Made by a program: the position numbers and the translations under genes. Under the pieces are notes generated by a model. The model did not search any database, was not told where the DNA came from, and worked only from the letters and a program-made list of their open reading frames with translations. Of a DNA stretch of 64,000 bases, positions 53,468 through 61,222 are shown in pieces. Each line of letters starts with the position of its first letter. The stretch's first letter is position 1. This stretch comes from Colimorpha sp045598945 (lineage in GTDB: Bacteria; Bacteroidota; Bacteroidia; Bacteroidales; P3), in assembly GCA_045598945.1 (NCBI GenBank), contig JAZRVD010000137.1:3115-67114 (forward strand), written 5' to 3'.

Positions 53468-53494
53468 AAAGGTTGAGAACCTGTCTCAACCTTT
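53468..53494 (-). terminator. Terminator after tRNA-Asn
   Basis: Perfect 10-bp stem AAAGGTTGAG / CTCAACCTTT with 7-nt loop, starting 4 nt past the tRNA 3' end. Confidence 0.75.
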
Positions 53495-53497
53495 CCG

Positions 53498-53571
53498 CTC
53501 CCCAAGTAGGACTTGAACCTACGACCCCCTGATTAACAGTCAGGTGCTCTAACCAACTGAGCTATTGAGGA
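53498..53571 (-). tRNA. tRNA-Asn (anticodon GTT)
   Basis: Cloverleaf with acceptor TCCTCAA/TTGGGGA, D-loop AGCTCAGTTGGTTAGAGCA, anticodon loop CTGTTAA in a 5-bp stem, T-loop GGTTCAAGTCC and discriminator G. No encoded CCA. Confidence 0.95.
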
Positions 53572-53600
53572 TTGTTACTTCCTTTCCTTGAAATCGAGTG

Positions 53601-53608
53601 CAAAGATA
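53601..53608 (-). promoter_or_regulatory. -7 box of tRNA-Asn
   Basis: Minus-strand TATCTTTG, about 30 nt upstream of the tRNA 5' end. Confidence 0.65.
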
Positions 53609-53677
53609 CACACTTTTATCTATATGACCAAATTTTTTTTCAAAAAGATTAGCATCTATATAATTCTACACTAAATA

Positions 53678-54556
53678 TCAAAGCGTTACAAATCTTAAAT
53701 TTTCTATTATATCGCTTGGCAAGAGAGACGATTGCGACTGTTTTTGCACTGCATAATCGGCAGATTTGCCATGAAGATAGACGGCCAACATGGCAGAGAT
53801 GTCCAACGGGAAACGTTGCGCATTGAGAGCCAGCACAATACCTGTCAGAACGTCGCCACTGCCACCTGTTGCCATACCGGCGTTGCCGGTAAAATTGACA
53901 TACGTCTTACCCTCTGGCGTAACAGTCTGCGTATTATGACTCTTGCGGACAATAACAGCCTTGTACTCGCGCGATGCCGACAAAGTAGACATGTTGTCAA
54001 AAAGACGCTCATACTCCTTGGCGTGCGGCGTAAGGATGACGCTATGCGGCATATTGCGAAAAAAACGGCGCTTGTTTGCTGCAACAATATTTAGCGCATC
54101 GGCATCAAGTACAACAGGTGTATAACGTGCCTCTCCTCCACGCTTGTGAAGCCTCTTGTCCTTGCTGCACACAGCCTTGAGAAGCTGACGCAGCATGCGT
54201 CTCGTCTTGTCGGCAGTGCCAACGCCAGGCCCAACAGCTATTGCGTCATAGCGCTCTATATTGTCCGGCACGCTACGCAAATAAAAGTTGCCCTCGTCAA
54301 TGCTGACCATAGCCTCCGGCACCGCAGCCTGCATTATCTCAACGCCACACGCCGGCACATGCACCGTAAGCAGCCCTACGCCAGACCGCAACGCAGCACG
54401 TGCCGCCAGCACCGCAGCACCCATCTTGCCATAACTGCCAGCCACCAAAAGGGCATGACCATAGTCATGCTTGGTAGTCTCTGGTGGACGGTCGTTGAAT
54501 ATCTCCGGGAGCTGGATACTATCTACATGAAATGTGTTTTCGTCTATACGTTTCAT
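53678..54556 (-). CDS. nnrD: ADP-dependent NAD(P)H-hydrate dehydratase
   Basis: A 292-aa NnrD, which repairs damaged NADHX/NADPHX in an ADP-dependent way. Start ATG 54556 (MKRIDENTFHV) removes a 22-residue non-homologous extension. The ribokinase-like fold carries HALLVAGSYGKMGAAVLAARAALRSGVGLLTVHVP near the start, DADALN in the middle, LTPHAKEYERLF and the anion-hole motif NAGMATGGSGDVLTGIV. It is only the dehydratase half; the NnrE epimerase domain usually fused in other bacteria is absent from the visible sequence. Confidence 0.93.
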   Translation of the reverse strand: MKRIDENTFHVDSIQLPEIFNDRPPETTKHDYGHALLVAGSYGKMGAAVLAARAALRSGVGLLTVHVPACGVEIMQAAVPEAMVSIDEGNFYLRSVPDNIERYDAIAVGPGVGTADKTRRMLRQLLKAVCSKDKRLHKRGGEARYTPVVLDADALNIVAANKRRFFRNMPHSVILTPHAKEYERLFDNMSTLSASREYKAVIVRKSHNTQTVTPEGKTYVNFTGNAGMATGGSGDVLTGIVLALNAQRFPLDISAMLAVYLHGKSADYAVQKQSQSSLLPSDIIENLRFVTL

Positions 54557-54633
54557 ACTATATTGCAACAAGACAAACAAAGGCGACAAAGCACTTACAT
54601 ATACACTTTGCCGCCCTTGCAAAAAAAAGTAAA

Positions 54634-57456
54634 CTATTGCTCTTCAGGTACAAGGGTTATAGAGACATAATTCTTCTCATTGATAAACGCCTTGGCAATC
54701 TTCTTAATATCCTTAGCAGTAATTTTCTTAACGCGAGCCGCAAAGTCAGCCAGCGAAGCCTCGCCATCGCGATTTTGATTGTACTGATACGATGCCACTA
54801 TCTGACCCATCCAGTAGCCGTTGCTCTGCATGGCTGTCTCACGGTTGCTGACCTGCTGCTCTTGCACTTTGGCAAGAGTAACGGCATCGGGACCTTTCTT
54901 CTTATACTGCTTGACGATGTCAAACACCACCTTCTCTATCTCGGCAGCCTTGTCGGGGTCGCACTCTATATAGAACATCCACGAGAACTCACCCTTGGGA
55001 AGGATAGAGCAGCTGATGCTGACACTGGGGCTATAGGTGCCACCCATCTTCTCGCGGATAACCTCAAGGGCGGTAATCTCGACGGCATCGCTAAGCTGAC
55101 TGACAGTAAGGATGTTTTCGGGTGTCGGGGCGAAGTTGCCAGTCTCGCCATAGATAAGCAGCTTGCCCTGCTTGTCGGTGCCCTTGCTGACAGTCTTGTG
55201 CACTACACCGTCGACAAACTTAGGCGACACATCCTTGAAGCCTTCGTTCTTCTGGCTGCCATCGCACGGCAAATTGCCGAGATACTTGGCAATGATGTCT
55301 ATATCCTCATCTTTGATATTGCCGACAAAGAAGAATGTCTGGCCAGATGCATCGTGGAAACGCTCGCGATATACGCGATGGATGTCGTCGAGTTGCAAAG
55401 AAGAGATCTGCTGCTCGGTAGGAAGCACCACCAAGCGAGGATTGTTGTTGTAAGCAGTCTCATAGAACGTCTTCATAAAGACCGTGTGAGGGTCTTCGAT
55501 GGCGAAACGCACAGAGTTGCGTATCTGCTCTATGTTCTTGTCCAACGACTCCTGGTCTTTGCGAGGGGCAAGATAATAGAGATAGGTGAGCTGCATCATG
55601 GTTTCGAGATCTTGAGGCGAACAGCCGCCTGTAAAGCCCTGCGAGAGCTGGCGTATCACAGGACTCGACCCGGCAATCTTGCCTTTCAGCACCTTGCCAA
55701 GCTGCGTGCTGTTGAACTGTGCCAGACCGGCATCGTCAACTACGCCGGCAGCATTGCTGACAAGATACACCTCCTTGTCGCCATACAGCGAAGAGCCACC
55801 CCATGAATACGACAGCATCTGTATCTCATCGGCCTTGTAGTCCGTCTTCTTTATAATAAAACGAATACCGTTGGGCAAAGTATACTCCTTGTAGTCGAGA
55901 GCCTCGTTGGTCTTGGTAAGCGTAGCCTTGACAGCAGGCAGCTCCTCAGCCATCAAAGGCTCGTCCTTGAAATTGTCGACCCATGGCTCAGTCTGCATGG
56001 TCTTGAACTTCTCTATCATAGCCAGGGCATCAGCCTCTGAGACGATAGCCACATTGTCAGGAGCAGTAAGATAATAGATGATATTGTCGTCGGTAATCCA
56101 TTGAGCCATCATCTTGTTGACCTCGTCGAGGGTGATTTCAGGAACAAACTCCTTGGCATAACGCCACTCCTGACGAATGCCTGGTATACCCTCTTGTGTA
56201 AGGAAATTGCGAGTGTATTCGTCGGCATGGCTGGTGTTGTACGTCTTGTCGGCCTCTTTGGCGGCACGAGTGTAGGAACTGAGCAGCGACTCCTTCTGAC
56301 GGTCGAGCTCCGTCTGCAAGAAACCGTGCTGGGCGGCACGACGCACCTCGGTGAACAAAAGCTCGGTGGCCTCGGCACTCTTGCCTTCCTTGACAGAGGC
56401 GTATGCACCAAAGGCATCCGTACCGCGACCTAAAAATCCGCCATAGCCGGCACCCGCATATACCATAGGTGCGTTGGGGTCGTCGCTAAGCTCGGCAAAA
56501 CGGTCGCCAAGCATCATGTTTATTAGCGAACGTACCAAGCCTTCGCGGTAGTCGCCAACGGTACCCTTATAGGTGTTGGGGTGCTTCCAACGAATTTGGA
56601 GCACAGTGCTGGTGGCCTCCTTGTCGGTAGCAATGGCCACGAGTGGCTCCTTGTTGTCAGGCACGCCATAGACCTTGCGCTCCTTGGGGTTGACCGACTT
56701 GGGATATTTGCCAAAGACTTCCTTTATCCTGCTCTCCACGGCCTGCACGTCGATGTCGCCAACGATGATGACAGCCTGCAGGTCGGGACGGTACCAATCC
56801 TTATAAAAACGTACTATATCGTCATGCTTGAAACCCATGATGACACTCTCAAGGCCTATGGGCAGACGCTCGGCATAACGCGAACCCTTGAGCATAACAG
56901 GCCACGTCTTGTCTCTAAGACGCTCGCCAGCGCCAAGGCTGCCGCGCCACTCCTCGTGTATCACGCCACGCTCCTCTTCAAGCTCCTGGTCGTCGAAAAG
57001 CAGACCACTCGCCCAGCCGTCGAGAATCTTGAAACCCATCTCCACCATCGCAGTGTCGTCGGAAGGGAGATTGACATAATACACAGTCTCATCGAAAGAG
57101 GTGTAGGCGTTAATCTCACGTCCAAACTCGATGCCCTTCTTTTGCAAAGAGCTTATCAACTCGTTGTGAGGATAGCCCTTGATGCCATTGAAGGCCATGT
57201 GCTCGCAGAAATGGGCAAGACCACGCTGCGACTCATCTTCAAGAATAGAGCCGGCATTGGTTACCAAGCGAAACTGCACACGGTTTTCCGGCTTCTTGTT
57301 CGCCCTGATATAATAGGTCATGCCATTGTCAAGATGACCGATGGTGATTTTTTTGTCTACCGGCATCTTAGCGTCGAGATCCGACTTTGCCGACTGTGAC
57401 AAGACAATGCCGCTTGCACAAAGGACAAACAGCATCAAGAGAAACAATCTTTTCAT
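54634..57456 (-). CDS. M16-family zinc metallopeptidase (pitrilysin-like), secreted
   Basis: A 940-aa protein with a signal peptide (1-20, MKRLFLLMLFVLCASGIVLS). The inverted zinc motif is HFCEH (82-86), with a downstream glutamate in the ERGVIHEEW region. The first M16 core is followed by a second, inactive-looking M16 repeat (VVDDAGLAQFNSTQLGKVLKG, TFFFVGNIKDEDI). Typical periplasmic Bacteroidota M16 peptidase; substrate unknown. Its promoter (57529-57536) is divergent from the following lipoprotein gene. Confidence 0.93.
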   Translation of the reverse strand: MKRLFLLMLFVLCASGIVLSQSAKSDLDAKMPVDKKITIGHLDNGMTYYIRANKKPENRVQFRLVTNAGSILEDESQRGLAHFCEHMAFNGIKGYPHNELISSLQKKGIEFGREINAYTSFDETVYYVNLPSDDTAMVEMGFKILDGWASGLLFDDQELEEERGVIHEEWRGSLGAGERLRDKTWPVMLKGSRYAERLPIGLESVIMGFKHDDIVRFYKDWYRPDLQAVIIVGDIDVQAVESRIKEVFGKYPKSVNPKERKVYGVPDNKEPLVAIATDKEATSTVLQIRWKHPNTYKGTVGDYREGLVRSLINMMLGDRFAELSDDPNAPMVYAGAGYGGFLGRGTDAFGAYASVKEGKSAEATELLFTEVRRAAQHGFLQTELDRQKESLLSSYTRAAKEADKTYNTSHADEYTRNFLTQEGIPGIRQEWRYAKEFVPEITLDEVNKMMAQWITDDNIIYYLTAPDNVAIVSEADALAMIEKFKTMQTEPWVDNFKDEPLMAEELPAVKATLTKTNEALDYKEYTLPNGIRFIIKKTDYKADEIQMLSYSWGGSSLYGDKEVYLVSNAAGVVDDAGLAQFNSTQLGKVLKGKIAGSSPVIRQLSQGFTGGCSPQDLETMMQLTYLYYLAPRKDQESLDKNIEQIRNSVRFAIEDPHTVFMKTFYETAYNNNPRLVVLPTEQQISSLQLDDIHRVYRERFHDASGQTFFFVGNIKDEDIDIIAKYLGNLPCDGSQKNEGFKDVSPKFVDGVVHKTVSKGTDKQGKLLIYGETGNFAPTPENILTVSQLSDAVEITALEVIREKMGGTYSPSVSISCSILPKGEFSWMFYIECDPDKAAEIEKVVFDIVKQYKKKGPDAVTLAKVQEQQVSNRETAMQSNGYWMGQIVASYQYNQNRDGEASLADFAARVKKITAKDIKKIAKAFINEKNYVSITLVPEEQ

Positions 57457-57528
57457 ATTTCTTGGTTAATTTATAATACCAACTTGTATATCATCTATTT
57501 CCAGCATAAACAGCGAGAAAAGAGAATG

Positions 57529-57536
57529 CAAAATTA
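57529..57536 (-). promoter_or_regulatory. -7 box of the M16 peptidase gene
   Basis: Minus-strand TAATTTTG (TAnnTTTG), 73 nt before ATG 57456. Confidence 0.5.
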
Positions 57537-57581
57537 CATCTTTTTTGGCAATAAAACACAACTAACAACGTTTTTGTAGAC

Positions 57582-58520
57582 ATGAACAAAATGCTATGGA
57601 TTATCTTGCCGATAGCCCTAATGTGCATCACCTCGTGCAAGAAATTTGAGGGAGACGTTACAGCACCATCCTTTTTACGTCTCGACAATCTAAGAGTACA
57701 ACGACAAGAGATAGGGGCGCCGTCGTCCGACGACGGATGGTACACCTACGACATCGACGCAGTACAACTCACTGCATACTTTGCAGGCGACGCCAAAGAG
57801 ACCATATTAGGCACCTTCGAGCTGCCATGCCACGTGCCGGTACTACACGAAGGCACAGCCGAATATATAAGAATAGCGCCGGTCATCAAACAAAACGGCA
57901 TAGCCTCTACACGAGTCCAATACCCGTATTTCCACGACACCACCATCACCAATGTGCAACTCGTTACAGGCGAGACCACCTGCATAGGCGACTACGACAC
58001 AAACAAAAAAGAATACTGGCTGCCGGTATACTACCACTCCACACCAGACATAGACATACTGGCATACGAAAACTTCGAGCCCTTAAACACCGCCACCATC
58101 TTCGACACATCTATAACCGGCGTCAACTGGATACGCAACCACACCGAAAACGCCCGTACCGGCAGCGGCTACCTGCGCGTAGACAACCCCGCCGACGAAA
58201 ACAGCGTGCTATTCCCATTCAAAGAAGCCTGCAACGTCCCCGACCCAACCAAACTTCTCTACCTCGAAATGGACTACCACACCGACGTACATCTGCGTGT
58301 GGGACTGATAAGCGCCTACATGTCAGGCGCCAACGAAGAGGTACAATGGGTGATGACGCTATACCCCAACAAAGAGTGGCAAAAGATATACATCAACCTT
58401 GGCAAGCTATGGGCACTCTTCAACCACAACCCAAACTTCACCATAATATTCTCCACCCTCAATACCACAGGCAAAGGCGGCAGCGCATATATCGACAACC
58501 TCAAAGTTATCACCATGTAA
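57582..58520 (+). CDS. Lipoprotein of unknown function
   Basis: A 312-aa lipoprotein with lipobox near residue 19 (ITSCKKFEGD). The rest is beta-rich, with an apparently two-domain build: residues 30-150 (LDNLRVQRQEIGAPSSDD...) and 150-312, whose end (GSGYLRVDNPADENSV... GGSAYIDNLKVITM) looks like a carbohydrate-binding or jelly-roll strand pattern. It is followed 47 bp later by a sugar-transferase gene, so a link to surface polysaccharide is possible but unproven. I recognise no family. Confidence 0.72.
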   Translation: MNKMLWIILPIALMCITSCKKFEGDVTAPSFLRLDNLRVQRQEIGAPSSDDGWYTYDIDAVQLTAYFAGDAKETILGTFELPCHVPVLHEGTAEYIRIAPVIKQNGIASTRVQYPYFHDTTITNVQLVTGETTCIGDYDTNKKEYWLPVYYHSTPDIDILAYENFEPLNTATIFDTSITGVNWIRNHTENARTGSGYLRVDNPADENSVLFPFKEACNVPDPTKLLYLEMDYHTDVHLRVGLISAYMSGANEEVQWVMTLYPNKEWQKIYINLGKLWALFNHNPNFTIIFSTLNTTGKGGSAYIDNLKVITM

Positions 58521-58566
58521 TACCGTCACCAGCAACTACCACAGCACAACCACACCATTCCCCTCA

Positions 58567-59991
58567 ATGACAAAAGAAGCACACAAACGCACGCTATACC
58601 TCATCTGCGACTACGTTACAGCCCTCGTCTCATGGATGCTCTTCTTTCTGTTTAGAAAATGGAACAACGAGGGCGACGCCTCCCTCGAAATAAACAACAT
58701 AGTCGCTGACGCCAACTTCTGGTACGGGCTTATATTCATACCACTTGGCTGGCTGCTGCTCTACGCCATCTTCGGCACCTACCGCAGAGTGCTTCGCAAA
58801 GCACGACTGAAAGAGATAGGCGAGACCATCACCACAACAGTCATAGGCGTCATCATACTCTTTTTCCTCGTCATGCTCGACGACATAGTACGCGGCAGCA
58901 AAAACTACTACATCGACCTCCTTTTCCTGTTTAGCGTACACTTCACCCTCACCTACCTTCCTCGTCTGATAATAACATCACATATCGTCAGTCAAGTGCA
59001 TACGCGCCGACTGGGATTTCCCACAGTATTGGTAGGCGGCGGCATAGAAGCCTACAACACCCTGCTCGAACTCGAAAAACAAGAGATATACTCCGGCAAC
59101 CTTTTTATTGGCTTTGTTACCGACAACGACGAAGCCATAGACAAACGCCTTGCCTCGCTGCTGCCACACTGCGGCACAATAGACAACCTCCGCAACACCA
59201 TCATAGACAAAGGCATAGAAGAAGTGATAGTGGCTATAGGCAAACCGACACACCAACGCATAGGCACAATACTGCGCATGCTTAACGGCTGCCCCGACAT
59301 CATCATCAAACTCACCCCCAACTGCCGCGACTTCGTTGTAGGCAGCATAAAAATCGACAACATCTTCCACTCGCCCCTCGTAGTCATCGACAACAGGCTG
59401 ATGCCAGAATGGGAATACAGCGTGAAACGCATCTTCGACATAGTGGTCTCCATAATAGTGATAATAGGGCTGTCGCCCATATACCTTATCACAGCCATCA
59501 TAGTCAAATGCACCTCGCCAGGACCCGTGTTCTACGCACAAGAGCGTATAGGCTATGGCGGCAAGCCCTTCAAGATGCACAAATTCAGATCTATGTACGT
59601 CGGCGCCGAAGCCAACGGCCCTGCACTGGCTTGCGACGACGACCCACGCATAACACCCTTTGGACGCATAATGCGAAAGATACGCCTCGACGAGATACCA
59701 CAATTCTACAACGTGCTGAAAGGCACAATGTCGCTCGTAGGCCCTCGCCCCGAAAGACAATACTATATAGACCAGATAGTGCAGCGAGCACCAGAATATC
59801 AGCTGCTGCAGCGCATACGCCCCGGCATAACATCATGGGGACAGGTAAAATACGGCTACGCCAGCAATGTTGACGAGATGATAGAACGCCTGCGCTACGA
59901 CCTCTTCTACATCGACAACATGTCGCTGACCATCGACATCAAAATACTGCTATACACCGTCATCATCATCTTTGAAGGACGCGGCAAATAA
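58567..59991 (+). CDS. Polyprenyl-phosphate glycosylphosphotransferase (initiating sugar transferase)
   Basis: A 474-aa membrane enzyme that starts surface polysaccharide by moving a sugar-phosphate onto undecaprenyl phosphate. It has four N-terminal membrane helices, a Rossmann-like middle domain (FPTVLVGGGIEAYNTLLELE) and the Bac_transf catalytic domain: VKRIFDIVVSIIVI, YAQERIGYGGKPFKMHKFRSM, LDEIPQFYNVLKGTMSLVGPRPE and RPGITSWGQVKYGY. The donor is not determinable. No capsule genes follow in the window; the next gene is FKBP. Confidence 0.93.
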   Translation: MTKEAHKRTLYLICDYVTALVSWMLFFLFRKWNNEGDASLEINNIVADANFWYGLIFIPLGWLLLYAIFGTYRRVLRKARLKEIGETITTTVIGVIILFFLVMLDDIVRGSKNYYIDLLFLFSVHFTLTYLPRLIITSHIVSQVHTRRLGFPTVLVGGGIEAYNTLLELEKQEIYSGNLFIGFVTDNDEAIDKRLASLLPHCGTIDNLRNTIIDKGIEEVIVAIGKPTHQRIGTILRMLNGCPDIIIKLTPNCRDFVVGSIKIDNIFHSPLVVIDNRLMPEWEYSVKRIFDIVVSIIVIIGLSPIYLITAIIVKCTSPGPVFYAQERIGYGGKPFKMHKFRSMYVGAEANGPALACDDDPRITPFGRIMRKIRLDEIPQFYNVLKGTMSLVGPRPERQYYIDQIVQRAPEYQLLQRIRPGITSWGQVKYGYASNVDEMIERLRYDLFYIDNMSLTIDIKILLYTVIIIFEGRGK

Positions 59992-60007
59992 TAACAAACA
60001 ACATAAA

Positions 60008-60712
60008 ATGAAACGAGCATTTCTCTACATCATTGTCGCCACGATAGCCCTCACACTGACATCGTGCCACAAAAAAAGCGGCGACACCGCCAGTGTCAAA
60101 CTCAACAGCAAAGCCGACACCATCAGCTGGGCACTTGGCGAGAGCCTTGCCAACGCAGTGTTAGACAACGAACTCGGCCTTGACAACGAAGTAATGGTGG
60201 AAGCCTTCCGCACCACGCTCAACGGTGGCGAACAACCTTTTAACGATACCATATATCAATTAGCCGTAGCATATATCAGCACCCTGTCCATGCACAAGCA
60301 GCAAGAGAAGATACAGAGGATGCAAGACAACGCAAAAGACATATTTGCCCAACTCGAAGAAAACCCCAACATAAAGAAAGCGCCAGAAGGCTTCTACTAC
60401 GAGATAGTGCGGCCAGGCAAAGGACGCAACGCCAACTACGGCGAGAGAGTCCTCTTCGACTACAAAGGCTTCAACATGCTGACGGGACAGCTTACCGACC
60501 AGACCTACGGCAACCGCGACGCCATACTGCATGTCATAGGCAACCCCATGTTCCCCGGTCTCATAGCCGGCTTGCAGCTGATGAACGCCGGCAGCATCTA
60601 CCGCTTCTACTTCCCCAGCGAGCTGGCTTTTGGAGCAACCGGCACACAAAACATACCGCCCCACACCCCGGTGATCTACGAGGTAGAGCTCCACAAAGTC
60701 TACGACGACTAA
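60008..60712 (+). CDS. FKBP-type peptidyl-prolyl isomerase, lipoprotein
   Basis: A 234-aa lipoprotein from ATG 60008 (lipobox LTSC near residue 19). The N-terminal helical part (ALGESLANAVLDNELGLDNEVMVEAFRTTLNGG) is the FkpA/Mip dimerisation type. The C-terminal FKBP domain has GKGRNANYGERVLFDYKGF, FPGLIAGLQLMNAGSIYRFYFPSELAFGATGT and PHTPVIYEVELHKV. Some active-site aromatics are changed, so isomerase activity is not certain. It likely acts as a periplasmic chaperone. Confidence 0.9.
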   Translation: MKRAFLYIIVATIALTLTSCHKKSGDTASVKLNSKADTISWALGESLANAVLDNELGLDNEVMVEAFRTTLNGGEQPFNDTIYQLAVAYISTLSMHKQQEKIQRMQDNAKDIFAQLEENPNIKKAPEGFYYEIVRPGKGRNANYGERVLFDYKGFNMLTGQLTDQTYGNRDAILHVIGNPMFPGLIAGLQLMNAGSIYRFYFPSELAFGATGTQNIPPHTPVIYEVELHKVYDD

Positions 60713-60730
60713 CAACAACTAACTACATAA

Positions 60731-60768
60731 ACTCATCACAGGCAAACATGCCTGTGATGAGTTTTTTT
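60731..60768 (+). terminator. Terminator after the FKBP gene
   Basis: Perfect 14-bp stem ACTCATCACAGGCA / TGCCTGTGATGAGT, 4-nt loop, then a run of seven T. Confidence 0.95.
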
Positions 60769-61222
60769 AATGCATTAAAACTAAATACATTACCATTAAT
60801 ACAAAAGACTAACACATAATCCTGACAACCAACAAAGCGAATATTGGAAATTGAAACCTTCTCTGCGTCAACGCAAGAGAGCGACACATAAAATAGCACA
60901 AACTTCATCAGCATTACATCCCGAAAACTGATTTCCAAATATAGATAGGATCATGCTACCCACCGTCAAACCGATAAATAACCTGCGTCCCTCCCCCAAA
61001 AGATTCACCTTCCCATCATTCAAAATTACTTCGTATATTTGCATAGTAACAACATCCTAATAAATTAAAAAAAATTGAATTAGCAACTTGAATTCAGCAA
61101 AATTATAAGGAGCGAAATGTAACAGAATATGTCATACTTGGCACATTGATTAGTTGCACTGTCGCTATCCTCGTCGGAATACTAACAACTATTATTATAC
61201 GCAACATTTGACACTTTGAATC
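60769..61222. other. Intergenic region before the methyltransferase
   Basis: 454 bp with no secure gene. It holds a -7 box (61034-61041) and a short open stretch without ATG, at about 61106-61211, that would encode a membrane-spanning peptide. The left part (60769-61030) shows nothing recognisable. Confidence 0.5.
61034..61041 (+). promoter_or_regulatory. -7 box before the methyltransferase
   Basis: TATATTTG (TAnnTTTG), about 180 nt before ATG 61223. Confidence 0.5.

Noticed and set aside
61106..61211. Open stretch with a hydrophobic, membrane-spanning peptide before the Mod gene
   Set aside because: No ATG/GTG in frame, only an ATG-TAA behind a Shine-Dalgarno-like AAGGAG; too weak for a gene call.
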